Translations under genes and position numbers: made by a program
Source of the DNA: Ignavibacteriota bacterium
GTDB lineage: Bacteria; Bacteroidota; Ignavibacteria; Ignavibacteriales; Melioribacteraceae
Length of the DNA: 64,000 nucleotides
Direction: 5' to 3'
Assembly (NCBI GenBank): GCA_016713565.1
Contig: JADJOX010000003.1
Location: forward strand, 186,001 to 250,000
Shown here: in pieces, positions 8,729 through 16,923 of the stretch
Layout: each line of letters starts with the position of its first letter
Numbering within the stretch: position 1 is the stretch's first letter
The notes under the pieces: generated by a model
What the model was told of the DNA's origin: nothing
Databases searched by the model: none
What the model saw: the letters and a program-made list of their open reading frames with translations, nothing else

Positions 8729-9397
8729 TCAATTAGTTTCTATAAGCTGCGGAAATTCAGTCGCTGTACCAAGATCCATAATTCTTATATTTTTCCATTT
8801 TACTTTTATGCCTGGTGTTTCCATCTGATGAACCTGTAAAGCTATAAATCCATCTTTAGTCAAAGAGTCATTTAAATTTGCAGCCGGAACACCATTCAAC
8901 CAAGTTTTAATTGAATTTCCTATTGCTTCAATATGAAGTTTATTCCAATTGTTGTGAATAAACGCTTTTCGTCCGGCTTCGTTATTTCTCAGGTCATAAA
9001 GCCACCCTCTTCTTGATTCGTCATAAATTCCTCCGCTCCATGCTCTTTCAGACGGATCAATTTCTACTTGATATCCGTGAACTCTGCCATTCATATAGGA
9101 ATCCAAACTGTTGCTTCTGATTTGAATACCAGAATTCATTCTATCGTCAACTAGGAATTCTAATTCTAAAATAAAATTTGAATAATTTTGTTTTGTACAC
9201 AAGAAAGTATTCGGCGTACTCTTTCCCGTAATTCCAATTATCATACTATCTTGTACTTCATAAGCAGCCTCGCCGCCGCGTTTTTCCCATCCGTCTAAAT
9301 TCTTACCGTTGAATAAATATTCCCATTGCATATTTAATTTGTTTCCCGTAAATCCCGATAAAAACAAACCAAAAAGAATTAAAATTTTCTTAATCAT
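8729..9397 (-). CDS. PF06439 protein (3-keto-disaccharide hydrolase/lyase, DUF1080), copy 1
   Basis: A 222-aa beta-sandwich protein of the DUF1080 family, with the signatures YLFNGKNLDGWEKRGGEA near the N-terminus, FILELEFLVDDRMNSGIQIRS in the middle and GFIALQVHQ...VKWKNIRIMDL at the end. Members cleave the glycosidic bond of 3-keto-glycosides, either hydrolytically or by elimination to a 2-hydroxy-3-keto-glycal. A cleavable signal peptide (KKILILFGLFLSGFTG) places it in the periplasm. It stands between the DUF6807 protein and DoxX in one unit, and a second, more divergent copy lies at 13421-14188. Two copies beside three Gfo/Idh proteins suggest two substrate or linkage specificities. Confidence 0.9.
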   Translation of the reverse strand: MIKKILILFGLFLSGFTGNKLNMQWEYLFNGKNLDGWEKRGGEAAYEVQDSMIIGITGKSTPNTFLCTKQNYSNFILELEFLVDDRMNSGIQIRSNSLDSYMNGRVHGYQVEIDPSERAWSGGIYDESRRGWLYDLRNNEAGRKAFIHNNWNKLHIEAIGNSIKTWLNGVPAANLNDSLTKDGFIALQVHQMETPGIKVKWKNIRIMDLGTATEFPQLIETN

Positions 9398-9408
9398 TTT
9401 TATTTCCT

Positions 9409-10473
9409 TTAATTACTGCTTACAAAGCTGCTGTAACATTTTTCAATTTTTTCTTTATCCATTTTACCGTCTTGAATGAGTATTCTGTATCTAAAAGTAA
9501 CCGATTCCCCAGCATTCAAAGTAAAATTTAATGTTTCTTTACCTTTGCTGAAAACATTTTGTCCCAAAGGATTTGCAGCGAATAATCCGTATCCTCTTGC
9601 GTGCCAATATGTAGGAAAGCCGACATTTTTAGGATTATCAAAAATAACAACTGTCACATTTTTCCCTTCTATATTTCCATCAAGTGATACCCAACGCGCT
9701 CTTGTTGACCAAACATCATCGCCTTCAATACCTTCGCTGCTTAAATAATGACCAGTTACACCGGTATTATCCAAAACCGGAACATCCGTTTTTCTGCCTT
9801 GAGCGTCGCTCAATGTAACAGGATCTTTACTTGGATGCTCTAATTGCCTTGCGACACGAATTGCGACCATTCCTTCTTTGTTATCGTTGAAAATTACTTT
9901 TTCATTTTGAGCAGTTAATGTTACTATTCTATCGATTATTCTTGAATTTTTATCGGCAATAAAACGGAATTCTGTTTTTTCTCTTAATATTGTTTTATTA
10001 TTTGAATTTAACCAGTTTTCCGAAACTTCAAGAAGCCCTTCATTTTTTCCGTCCTGCATTTTTAAAATTTTATCAAGTCGAATTGTTCCCATTTTATCTT
10101 TTTCAGCTTCAGGAATAGCGTCCGAGTTATTCCAAAAATCCAATCCATTTACATTTCCGTAATTTAACCACGCGCCAATATGATGAGGGTGATCTATCCT
10201 TTCATTTGGTTTTGGATCAAGCGGATAGCCTCTTGTGATTGAAACTCCGTTTGCGGCAATTAATGGAAACAAAACGGTTTTCTTTAACACAGATAAATTA
10301 TCATTATAAATAAATGAAGTAAAAAGACTGCCATTTACAAGCACGTCAATTTTTTTATCTTGCGTATTATTTTTAAATGTTATTTCATTCCCGGATTTTT
10401 CATTTACAAATAACGAACATCCGACAGTAAATGAAAAAATAAGCGCAATAAAAATTATTTTTTTTGAATTCAT
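9409..10473 (-). CDS. DUF6807 (PmoA-like) family lipoprotein
   Basis: A 354-aa protein with the hallmark DHPHHIGAWLNYGNVNGLDFW (about residues 95-115) and a C-terminal beta-rich domain ending in NPLGQ...GESVTFRYRILI. The family is named after a supposed methane monooxygenase subunit but is really an uncharacterised group found in sugar-oxidation clusters with Gfo/Idh/MocA and DUF1080 genes, as here. The leader ends in FTVGC, a lipobox, so it is a predicted lipoprotein. The His-rich motif looks like a metal or substrate site. It starts 2 bp from the stop of the upstream Gfo/Idh gene, indicating tight coupling. A role in handling keto-sugar intermediates is inferred from context only. Confidence 0.82.
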   Translation of the reverse strand: MNSKKIIFIALIFSFTVGCSLFVNEKSGNEITFKNNTQDKKIDVLVNGSLFTSFIYNDNLSVLKKTVLFPLIAANGVSITRGYPLDPKPNERIDHPHHIGAWLNYGNVNGLDFWNNSDAIPEAEKDKMGTIRLDKILKMQDGKNEGLLEVSENWLNSNNKTILREKTEFRFIADKNSRIIDRIVTLTAQNEKVIFNDNKEGMVAIRVARQLEHPSKDPVTLSDAQGRKTDVPVLDNTGVTGHYLSSEGIEGDDVWSTRARWVSLDGNIEGKNVTVVIFDNPKNVGFPTYWHARGYGLFAANPLGQNVFSKGKETLNFTLNAGESVTFRYRILIQDGKMDKEKIEKCYSSFVSSN

Positions 10474-10475
10474 AA

Positions 10476-11879
10476 TTATGCATCCACTATTTCTTGTTTT
10501 GATTCATCAAATTTAACTTTTCTACCTCTGTGTAAAGATTCGGTTACCATTAAACTTGCGACTGAATGATTGTATCCGGCTTCAATTGGAGCATTCGGCT
10601 GTTTTCTGCTTCTTAAACATTCCATCCAATTCTTCATATGGTTAACTGTATCAGAATCGGTTCCAGTATTTGCGCTTGTAACAACCTGCGATTGTGTAGT
10701 CGCCAATTCATAATCCGCAAGTAAATTTTCTTTCAAGCCGAATTGAGGATATTTTTCTGCGTGATCTTTTGTCAAACCGCCATTAGATGTAACTTTATTA
10801 GTATCAAGATTAAGTTCACCGCCATTTGAATAATATATTTCCTTTACTCCTCCGGCTGAATTTGTAAATCTTGAAGAATAAACAACTTGAAATCTTTTGG
10901 TCGGATCAGGATCATTAGCCGGACCGTATTCTAAAATTGCCGTTAATGTATCAGCATTTTTCCTGCCGTCGTTCCACATATAAATACCGCCGTTAGCGAT
11001 TACGTTTAATGGATTGTTAAATCCAGTGAACCAATGCACAGTATCAATTTGATGAACCATCCATTGACCCGGAATTCCTGACGAATAAGGCCAGAACAAT
11101 CTATATTCACAATAAATTCTTGGATTGAAAGGAACTTTTTCACGATTTACTAAAAATCTATTCCAATCCACATCAGTTTCCTTTAGTCCGGCAACAACGT
11201 CCGGTAGTCTCCATCTATCAGGTTGATTAACGTTCCATGACATTTCAACAATTTTTATTGGCCCAAATTTTCCCGACTTAATATATTTTTCCGCCGTCTG
11301 GTAATTGCTTCCACTTCTTCTTTGCGAACCAAGCTGAACAATTTTTCCGGTTTCCTTTACTGCTTTTAATACCATTTTATTATCTTCCATTGATTCAGCC
11401 AATGGTTTTTCAACATAAGCGTCGCGCCCAGCTCTAACGGCTTCAGTGGCATGATACGCGTGCTGAAAATCTGCGGTACTTATAATTACCGCGTCAACTT
11501 TTGATTTTTCATATAGTTCTTCATTATTTCTATAACCGGTTATTTTCGATCCCTGCATTTCTGTTAAATACGCAACTCCTTCATCACGTCTTTTATTCCA
11601 AATATCGGAAACAGCTACAAACTCCATATTCATATCTTTTGAGTTTGCGCTAAATGCCTTGCTTAAAGATCCTTTAAATCTACCAGAGAATCCAACAACG
11701 CCAACTTGAACTCTGTCGTTTGCTCCAATAATTCTGCTATAATGCATTGCGTCTGTTACAATTACTTTTGATTCGGATTTCGCAAATGCTGTTCCCGCTT
11801 TTAAAACAGAAGAACCTACCGCAACTGCCGCTGTTCCTAATCCGACTTTCTTAATAAACTCTCTTCTATTTGAATTCAT
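10476..11879 (-). CDS. Gfo/Idh/MocA family oxidoreductase 2, Tat-exported
   Basis: A 467-aa NAD(P)-dependent oxidoreductase with a strong Tat signal (SNRREFIKKVGLGTAAVAVG), a Rossmann start at VGVVGFSGRFKG, the lysine motif EKP (about 157-159) and the histidine segment GQWMVHQIDTVHWF. I placed the start at ATG 11879 rather than the GTG at 11885, because AGGAG lies five bases before the ATG and directly abuts the GTG. It lies between the third Gfo/Idh gene (28 bp upstream) and the DUF6807 gene. Tat export implies that folded, cofactor-loaded enzyme acts in the periplasm, as proposed for the 3-keto-glycoside route. Confidence 0.92.
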   Translation of the reverse strand: MNSNRREFIKKVGLGTAAVAVGSSVLKAGTAFAKSESKVIVTDAMHYSRIIGANDRVQVGVVGFSGRFKGSLSKAFSANSKDMNMEFVAVSDIWNKRRDEGVAYLTEMQGSKITGYRNNEELYEKSKVDAVIISTADFQHAYHATEAVRAGRDAYVEKPLAESMEDNKMVLKAVKETGKIVQLGSQRRSGSNYQTAEKYIKSGKFGPIKIVEMSWNVNQPDRWRLPDVVAGLKETDVDWNRFLVNREKVPFNPRIYCEYRLFWPYSSGIPGQWMVHQIDTVHWFTGFNNPLNVIANGGIYMWNDGRKNADTLTAILEYGPANDPDPTKRFQVVYSSRFTNSAGGVKEIYYSNGGELNLDTNKVTSNGGLTKDHAEKYPQFGLKENLLADYELATTQSQVVTSANTGTDSDTVNHMKNWMECLRSRKQPNAPIEAGYNHSVASLMVTESLHRGRKVKFDESKQEIVDA

Positions 11880-11906
11880 ATTCACTCCTAAAATGTTAAA
11901 TTTTTA

Positions 11907-13391
11907 TTAAACTTTTTCCGGTACTTTATATTCATTTCTGTATTCTCTGGTCAACATTGAATCCGCTTCTTTATCGTTAATAAATTTTTCATTATTTCCG
12001 TCAAGTTTTAATTCGCGTTCTAATCTATAAGATATGTTGGCAATTATCGGCAATGCACTTGATAGATGACCTTCTTCTATATCGCAATTTAAATTTGCAC
12101 GGTTACCATTTTTAACCGCACTAATAAAATTTTCAAAATGACTTTGATCATTCGAGCCCTTAAGATTCATAGGGTCATAAGAACCGTCAGCATCGCCAGA
12201 AGTCGGTCCCTGCTCATTTTTATATCCGAAAAATGTCTGCCAGTTTCCACCTCCGTCAATCTGCATCCATCCTTCTGTACCATAAAATAAAGTGCCAATA
12301 GTAATTGGCTTTGCCTTTGAATCAGCGGATATTTGTCCGGAAGTTGAAAATTTAAAATCAGGTAAAAATATTCCTTCTGGATTTGTATAAAGTCCTCTAG
12401 TACAAAATTCCAATATTGTACCGTCTTTATATTCAAAAATTGATGTTTGAGTATTCGGAGTTTCTTGTGAAGATTTAAATTTATAATAACCTCCAAATGA
12501 TCTTACTTTTACCGGATAATCTTTTGTGTTCAATCCCCATCTTGCAACGTCGAATTGATGAGGTCCTTGATTACCTGTATCACCGTTTCCATAATCCCAA
12601 TGCCAATGCCAATTATAGTGGAATCTGTTTCTATTAAATACTTTTTTAGGAGCGGGACCAAGCCACATATCATAATGAACCTTACTTAAATATTCTTCAG
12701 TGTAAGGAGTTTCATAATCATTCGATTCAAGATTGGTTCTATATTTTTCATCGGCTTTCATTGGTCCATCTGGATAAATGCCAATATCCGGTCTTCTTTT
12801 AAAACAGAGTCCGCGAACCAAAAATAATTTTCCCAATTTCCCTTCGTGAATAAATTTCATCGCTCGCTGAGTATTTATAAAAGATCTGTTTTGAAAACCA
12901 ACTTGAATTAAAGTGTTATATTTTCTGGAAGCCTCAACCATTTTTCGTCCTTCCCAAACATTATGAGTGGAAGGTTTTTCAACATAAACATGTTTTCCGG
13001 CTTGTGCAGCCCAAATGGAAGCTAAAGCGTGCCAATGATTTGGAGTAGCAATACTTACGGCGTCAATATCTTTATCATCATAAACTTTTCTCATATCCCA
13101 AACAGTTTGCGGAGTATAATCAGCAATTTTTGAAAATTCCTTTAACGCTTGAGGGAAAAGATTTTCATCAATATCAGCAAAATATTTTATTCTAACGTCT
13201 TTATTATTTCCGAACATTTCAATGTGACCGCTTCCTCTTCCTCTAATTCCAATTACCGCCATATTGATTGCGTTATTTGCTCCGATAATTCTTCCGTATG
13301 ATTTTGCGGTTGTTGACATAAAAACGGTACCTGCCGCCAAACCCATTGAGCCTTTTTTAACAAACTCTCTTCTTGAAATATTTTTATTCAT
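11907..13391 (-). CDS. Gfo/Idh/MocA family oxidoreductase 3, Tat-exported
   Basis: A 494-aa oxidoreductase with a Tat signal (SRREFVKKGSMGLAAG), dinucleotide-binding loop AVIGIRGRGSGHIEMF (about 45-60), lysine motif EKP (138-140) and a His/Asp segment GNQGPHQFDVARWGL. It has a long tryptophan-rich insert (HYNWHWHWDYGNGD), which may shape a larger glycan-binding site. It follows the second PF06439 gene by 29 bp and precedes the second Gfo/Idh gene. The three Gfo/Idh proteins differ widely in sequence and length, so they are not recent duplicates and probably act on different sugars or steps. Confidence 0.92.
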   Translation of the reverse strand: MNKNISRREFVKKGSMGLAAGTVFMSTTAKSYGRIIGANNAINMAVIGIRGRGSGHIEMFGNNKDVRIKYFADIDENLFPQALKEFSKIADYTPQTVWDMRKVYDDKDIDAVSIATPNHWHALASIWAAQAGKHVYVEKPSTHNVWEGRKMVEASRKYNTLIQVGFQNRSFINTQRAMKFIHEGKLGKLFLVRGLCFKRRPDIGIYPDGPMKADEKYRTNLESNDYETPYTEEYLSKVHYDMWLGPAPKKVFNRNRFHYNWHWHWDYGNGDTGNQGPHQFDVARWGLNTKDYPVKVRSFGGYYKFKSSQETPNTQTSIFEYKDGTILEFCTRGLYTNPEGIFLPDFKFSTSGQISADSKAKPITIGTLFYGTEGWMQIDGGGNWQTFFGYKNEQGPTSGDADGSYDPMNLKGSNDQSHFENFISAVKNGNRANLNCDIEEGHLSSALPIIANISYRLERELKLDGNNEKFINDKEADSMLTREYRNEYKVPEKV

Positions 13392-13420
13392 TTTAATACC
13401 TTGAGTTTAAAGTACTAATA

Positions 13421-14188
13421 TTATTTAAGTTTTTTTATTTTAATATTTCTGTACCAGCAATCACTTCCATGATCCTGTAAAACGATATGCGCAATTTTAT
13501 GTTTGGTGAAATTTTCAATATTAACATATTTACTTTTTTTAAATGCTTCGTTAAACTCAGGTGAATCTAAATCATATTCTACAACTTTTTTACCATTTAA
13601 CCAATGTTCACCTTTATTATTGTTGAAAATAATTTTTGCGGAATTGAATTCTCCAACAGGTTTTAATATTTTATCTTTAGCTTCAAAAAGATCATATAAA
13701 GACGCTGATCTATGAGTAGGAGTCACACCATCATCGTTTTTAGAATCATCTAATACTTGATATTCAAATCCCAAAGCGTTCGATGTTCCTTTAGAAATAG
13801 AAACTTGTTCATCAACATTGTATTTAACCCCACTGTTTCCGCCTTCACTGATTTTCCATTCAAATTGAAATTCAAAATTTTTATATAATTTATCTGTCAA
13901 CAGATCACCGCCTTTTAACGGCTGTCCATCCGGTCTAAGCGGCACGTCACCGCTTTTAATTTTTCTTATGCATCCATTTTCAATTTTCCAATGACCTTGA
14001 GGAACTGAATCAATTCCAATTCCACGCCAACCGTCAAATGTTTTTCCATCAAACATTAATTCCCAACCATCATTAATTTCTTGTTCGGTTAACGCATTTA
14101 ATTTTACACCAATTGTATTATCAAAATTATTATTACAAGTGCATGAAATAATCATTGCAATGAAAAATAACATCAAAAAAAATCTCAT
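13421..14188 (-). CDS. PF06439 protein (3-keto-disaccharide hydrolase/lyase, DUF1080), copy 2, lipoprotein
   Basis: A 255-aa DUF1080 protein with the motifs ELMFDGKTFDGWRGIG, FEFQFEWKISEGGNSGVKY and HIVLQDHGSDCWYRNIKIK. The leader ends in MIISC, a plausible lipobox, so it is probably a lipoprotein. It is longer than copy 1 (222 aa) and has the conserved loop with THRSASLYDLFEAK. The expected activity is cleavage of 3-keto-glycosides made by the neighbouring Gfo/Idh enzymes. It lies between the metallophosphoesterase gene (12 bp) and Gfo/Idh gene 3 (29 bp). Confidence 0.9.
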   Translation of the reverse strand: MRFFLMLFFIAMIISCTCNNNFDNTIGVKLNALTEQEINDGWELMFDGKTFDGWRGIGIDSVPQGHWKIENGCIRKIKSGDVPLRPDGQPLKGGDLLTDKLYKNFEFQFEWKISEGGNSGVKYNVDEQVSISKGTSNALGFEYQVLDDSKNDDGVTPTHRSASLYDLFEAKDKILKPVGEFNSAKIIFNNNKGEHWLNGKKVVEYDLDSPEFNEAFKKSKYVNIENFTKHKIAHIVLQDHGSDCWYRNIKIKKLK

Positions 14189-14200
14189 TTTTTCTCCATA

Positions 14201-15988
14201 CTATTTTTTTATTTCAAATTTATCAAAAACTTTGCCTTCACTGTTAACTGCTTCTAGATTAAAATTATCTCCATTTATTTCAATCAGCTGATATAAATAT
14301 TCTCCTCCAAACTGAACTTCAGTAAAATCATTTTTCTTACTTGGTTTATCCGTATCTTTTGTTGAAATTGAAATTAAGTAAACTGTGCCTTCAGAAGTTG
14401 AGTTAACGGGCTTATTTGCATAAAGAGGTTTTGTTCTTAAGTAATAATGAACGTGCCCGCTGAATACAACGTCTACGTGATATTTATCAAATAGTGTACA
14501 CCATTCTTTTTGAATTAAAGGATAATCGTCATCAGCTGAATAAGGCGGAAAATGCATCATTACAAATTTCCATTTTGCGTTTGAATTTTTAAGCTGATTT
14601 TCTATCCATTCTGTTTGAATCTCAATTGGAGCCGTCACATCCAACATAAGAAAAAACGCGTTTTCATAATTAAAACTATATGTGGTTTCCGGATTTAATT
14701 TTTCCGGACCATCTTTAGGTAAATCAAATAAATCTTGATACATTTTTGAACCTAATCCATCTTGACTATCATGATTTCCCAATGTAGGCATAATCGGTTT
14801 ACTGCAAAATACATTTTCGGAAAATTTAAAGAATTGATCCCACTCGTCTCTATTTAATCCGGTACTGACTAAATCTCCGCCAATACTAAAAAAAGAAACA
14901 TCTGGGTTATTGCTGTACGCATAATTTACCAATTGACCAAAAGATTCTGACTTATGTGTATCTCCCAAATAAATAAATGAAAACGGTTTCGACAATTTCG
15001 ACGCTGTTTTAAATTCTAAAATCTTGCTCCAAATCTGGTTGTCAGCATTTCCAATTTGATAATTATAAATTGTTTCCGGTTTAAGATCTTTTAGTTCAAC
15101 CGTATAATGGTTTATATATCTGTCATTTTTTAATAATCTGTCTTCAATTATTATATATTCAGCTTTAGTTTCAAAGTTATTCTCTGCAGAATCATTTTTA
15201 ACCCAATATTTTACAACACAATTTTTAATTTTTGTATTTGTCCTCCATTGTATAGACTGCGAAGTTGACGGATCATTACTCAATGTTAATACAATTTGAT
15301 CAGGCACGACTGAAGAAGGATAATCTGTTGATCTGAACGCGTCAATTAAATGCGCTTCCCTGGCTCTTCCTCTAATTGTGGTAAGCAGTTTTCCGCCTTT
15401 AAGGATTTCCGGAACTTCAGTCAGCAAAAGTTCGTCCCAATCATGGTAAGTAAACGAACCAATATCCATTTGAGAAATGAACTGATTTGCGGGATAACAA
15501 TCAGAAATTATTAGTACATCATTTTTATTCTGTGGCGAAACAGAAACAAAATAATGCGGCCGATGTTTATCAAAACCGTTTATACCCAATTCCACTTTAC
15601 CTGCAGGAAATTTCTTTTCCCAAACAGTATAAATTGTATGTTCGTTTTTAACCACCATTTCGGTTTTAACAAATTTCGCACTTTCCAGCCAAAACGGGAT
15701 ACTGATTTGTGATCTATCCTGCATAATATAAACAGTTGCAGGAACATTGATATCAAATGTCCAATATTTTGTTGAAAGAATTTTTAAATCTGCTTCACTT
15801 AAATTACTAATAATCTTTTCTTCATTTAATTGTTCTAATTCTTGATCTGTTAAATCATTATAAAATTTTGTTACAAGTTCATCAATAACGGATTTAACAT
15901 CAGAATGATTTTGAGAAAAACAAAATTGATTGGAGATTACAAATAATAGTATGTTGAGTAATAAAATGTTTTTAAAATTAAAATTCAT
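14201..15988 (-). CDS. Purple-acid-phosphatase-like metallophosphoesterase
   Basis: A secreted 595-aa protein with an N-terminal module of unknown type, a fibronectin-III-like domain (about 230-330, including the purple acid phosphatase signature QSIQWRTNTKIKN) and a calcineurin-like phosphoesterase domain. Metal-site motifs in order are YLGDTH, GGDLVS, LGNHDSQD, MMHFPP and SGHVHYYLR. The leader ILLLNILLFVISNQFCFSQ predicts Sec export. The open frame begins with TTG at 15994, but ATG 15988 is more likely. It is in the same unit as the alkaline phosphatase and PF06439 genes, 52 bp after the TIM-barrel gene. Likely role: phosphomonoester or phosphodiester cleavage in the periplasm. Confidence 0.88.
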   Translation of the reverse strand: MNFNFKNILLLNILLFVISNQFCFSQNHSDVKSVIDELVTKFYNDLTDQELEQLNEEKIISNLSEADLKILSTKYWTFDINVPATVYIMQDRSQISIPFWLESAKFVKTEMVVKNEHTIYTVWEKKFPAGKVELGINGFDKHRPHYFVSVSPQNKNDVLIISDCYPANQFISQMDIGSFTYHDWDELLLTEVPEILKGGKLLTTIRGRAREAHLIDAFRSTDYPSSVVPDQIVLTLSNDPSTSQSIQWRTNTKIKNCVVKYWVKNDSAENNFETKAEYIIIEDRLLKNDRYINHYTVELKDLKPETIYNYQIGNADNQIWSKILEFKTASKLSKPFSFIYLGDTHKSESFGQLVNYAYSNNPDVSFFSIGGDLVSTGLNRDEWDQFFKFSENVFCSKPIMPTLGNHDSQDGLGSKMYQDLFDLPKDGPEKLNPETTYSFNYENAFFLMLDVTAPIEIQTEWIENQLKNSNAKWKFVMMHFPPYSADDDYPLIQKEWCTLFDKYHVDVVFSGHVHYYLRTKPLYANKPVNSTSEGTVYLISISTKDTDKPSKKNDFTEVQFGGEYLYQLIEINGDNFNLEAVNSEGKVFDKFEIKK

Positions 15989-16046
15989 TGCCAATAGCTA
16001 CAAATATTTTTTCTGAAATAAACAGTATTAAATTTATAAATAAAAA

Positions 16047-16922
16047 TTATGAAATTAATTTTTCCCAGTAACGTCTTTGATCGATTAACGCTTTAACTTT
16101 ATCTTCCGGTTCCGTTCTGCATTCCAATAATATCCAGCCTTTATAATTTTTATTAATCAAAAGACGCATTAATTCTTTATATGGATAATCATTAAGATTT
16201 AATTCCCTTACATGAACCGTATCGCCCAATCGATCTTTAACTAAATTAAAATTATAATCAAGACCTTTGCCTATTAAATCTTCCGGGTTTGAATTCCAAC
16301 AGACTTTAACGTTTTTGCAATCGGCAATATCCATAATTGCTTTAATGTTCGGCAGTTCCTGTGTTTCTTTTCCATGAACTTCAAGTCTTATCTGCTGATT
16401 AAACCCTTCCGCAAATTTCCCTAATTCATTCAAAGATTTGCCTATTTGTTCAATTGTTTTTTCACGCGGAACTTCATTATGAAATCCATTCGGTTTTACT
16501 TTAACTCCGCTTCCGCCAATGTCATAACTTAACTTTACAAAATCCTTTGCGGTTTCTATTGATTTTTTTAACTCGGTTTGATCAGGATAATCAAACTGCT
16601 GATTAGTTCCCATACCTATTATTCTAACTTTACTATCCGCAAATTCTCTTCTAACTTCTAATCTTTGCTCTTTGTTAAGTTCAATTGAAACGCCATGCGC
16701 GTGTTCAACTCTAAGCTCAACACCATAGATTTCCGCAAGTTCACAATTTTTAATTAATGTCGGAATATCCCAATCTTTTCCCCATTGATATGTAACGAGT
16801 CCAAGTTTCATCTTAGAATTTTCGCCTGTCTGGGAGAAAATACCGCAGCCGTTAAAACAAGCAGCTCCAGCAGTCAGTGTAAGAAGCTTAATAAATTCTT
16901 TACGCGAAAAATTATTTTCCAT
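16047..16922 (-). CDS. Exported sugar phosphate isomerase/epimerase-like TIM barrel (PF01261)
   Basis: A 291-aa xylose-isomerase-like TIM barrel with the motifs MKLGLVTYQWGKDWDIPTLI, VELRVEHAHG, IRLEVHGKE, VKVCWNSNPED and KGWILLECRTE, which carry the Glu, His and Asn residues typical of the metal site. The N-terminus, SRKEFIKLLTLTAGAACFNGC, resembles a Tat signal (Arg-Lys rather than Arg-Arg) and ends in a lipobox Cys, so it may be a Tat-dependent lipoprotein. Relatives of this fold act as hydratases or epimerases on 3-keto sugars in the glycoside oxidation pathway. Its stop lies 58 bp before the phosphoesterase start, and it begins one base after the stop of the C45 hydrolase gene. An exported isomerase-like protein beside Gfo/Idh and PF06439 proteins supports that role; it remains inference. 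Confidence 0.85.
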   Translation of the reverse strand: MENNFSRKEFIKLLTLTAGAACFNGCGIFSQTGENSKMKLGLVTYQWGKDWDIPTLIKNCELAEIYGVELRVEHAHGVSIELNKEQRLEVRREFADSKVRIIGMGTNQQFDYPDQTELKKSIETAKDFVKLSYDIGGSGVKVKPNGFHNEVPREKTIEQIGKSLNELGKFAEGFNQQIRLEVHGKETQELPNIKAIMDIADCKNVKVCWNSNPEDLIGKGLDYNFNLVKDRLGDTVHVRELNLNDYPYKELMRLLINKNYKGWILLECRTEPEDKVKALIDQRRYWEKLIS

Positions 16923-16923
16923 T

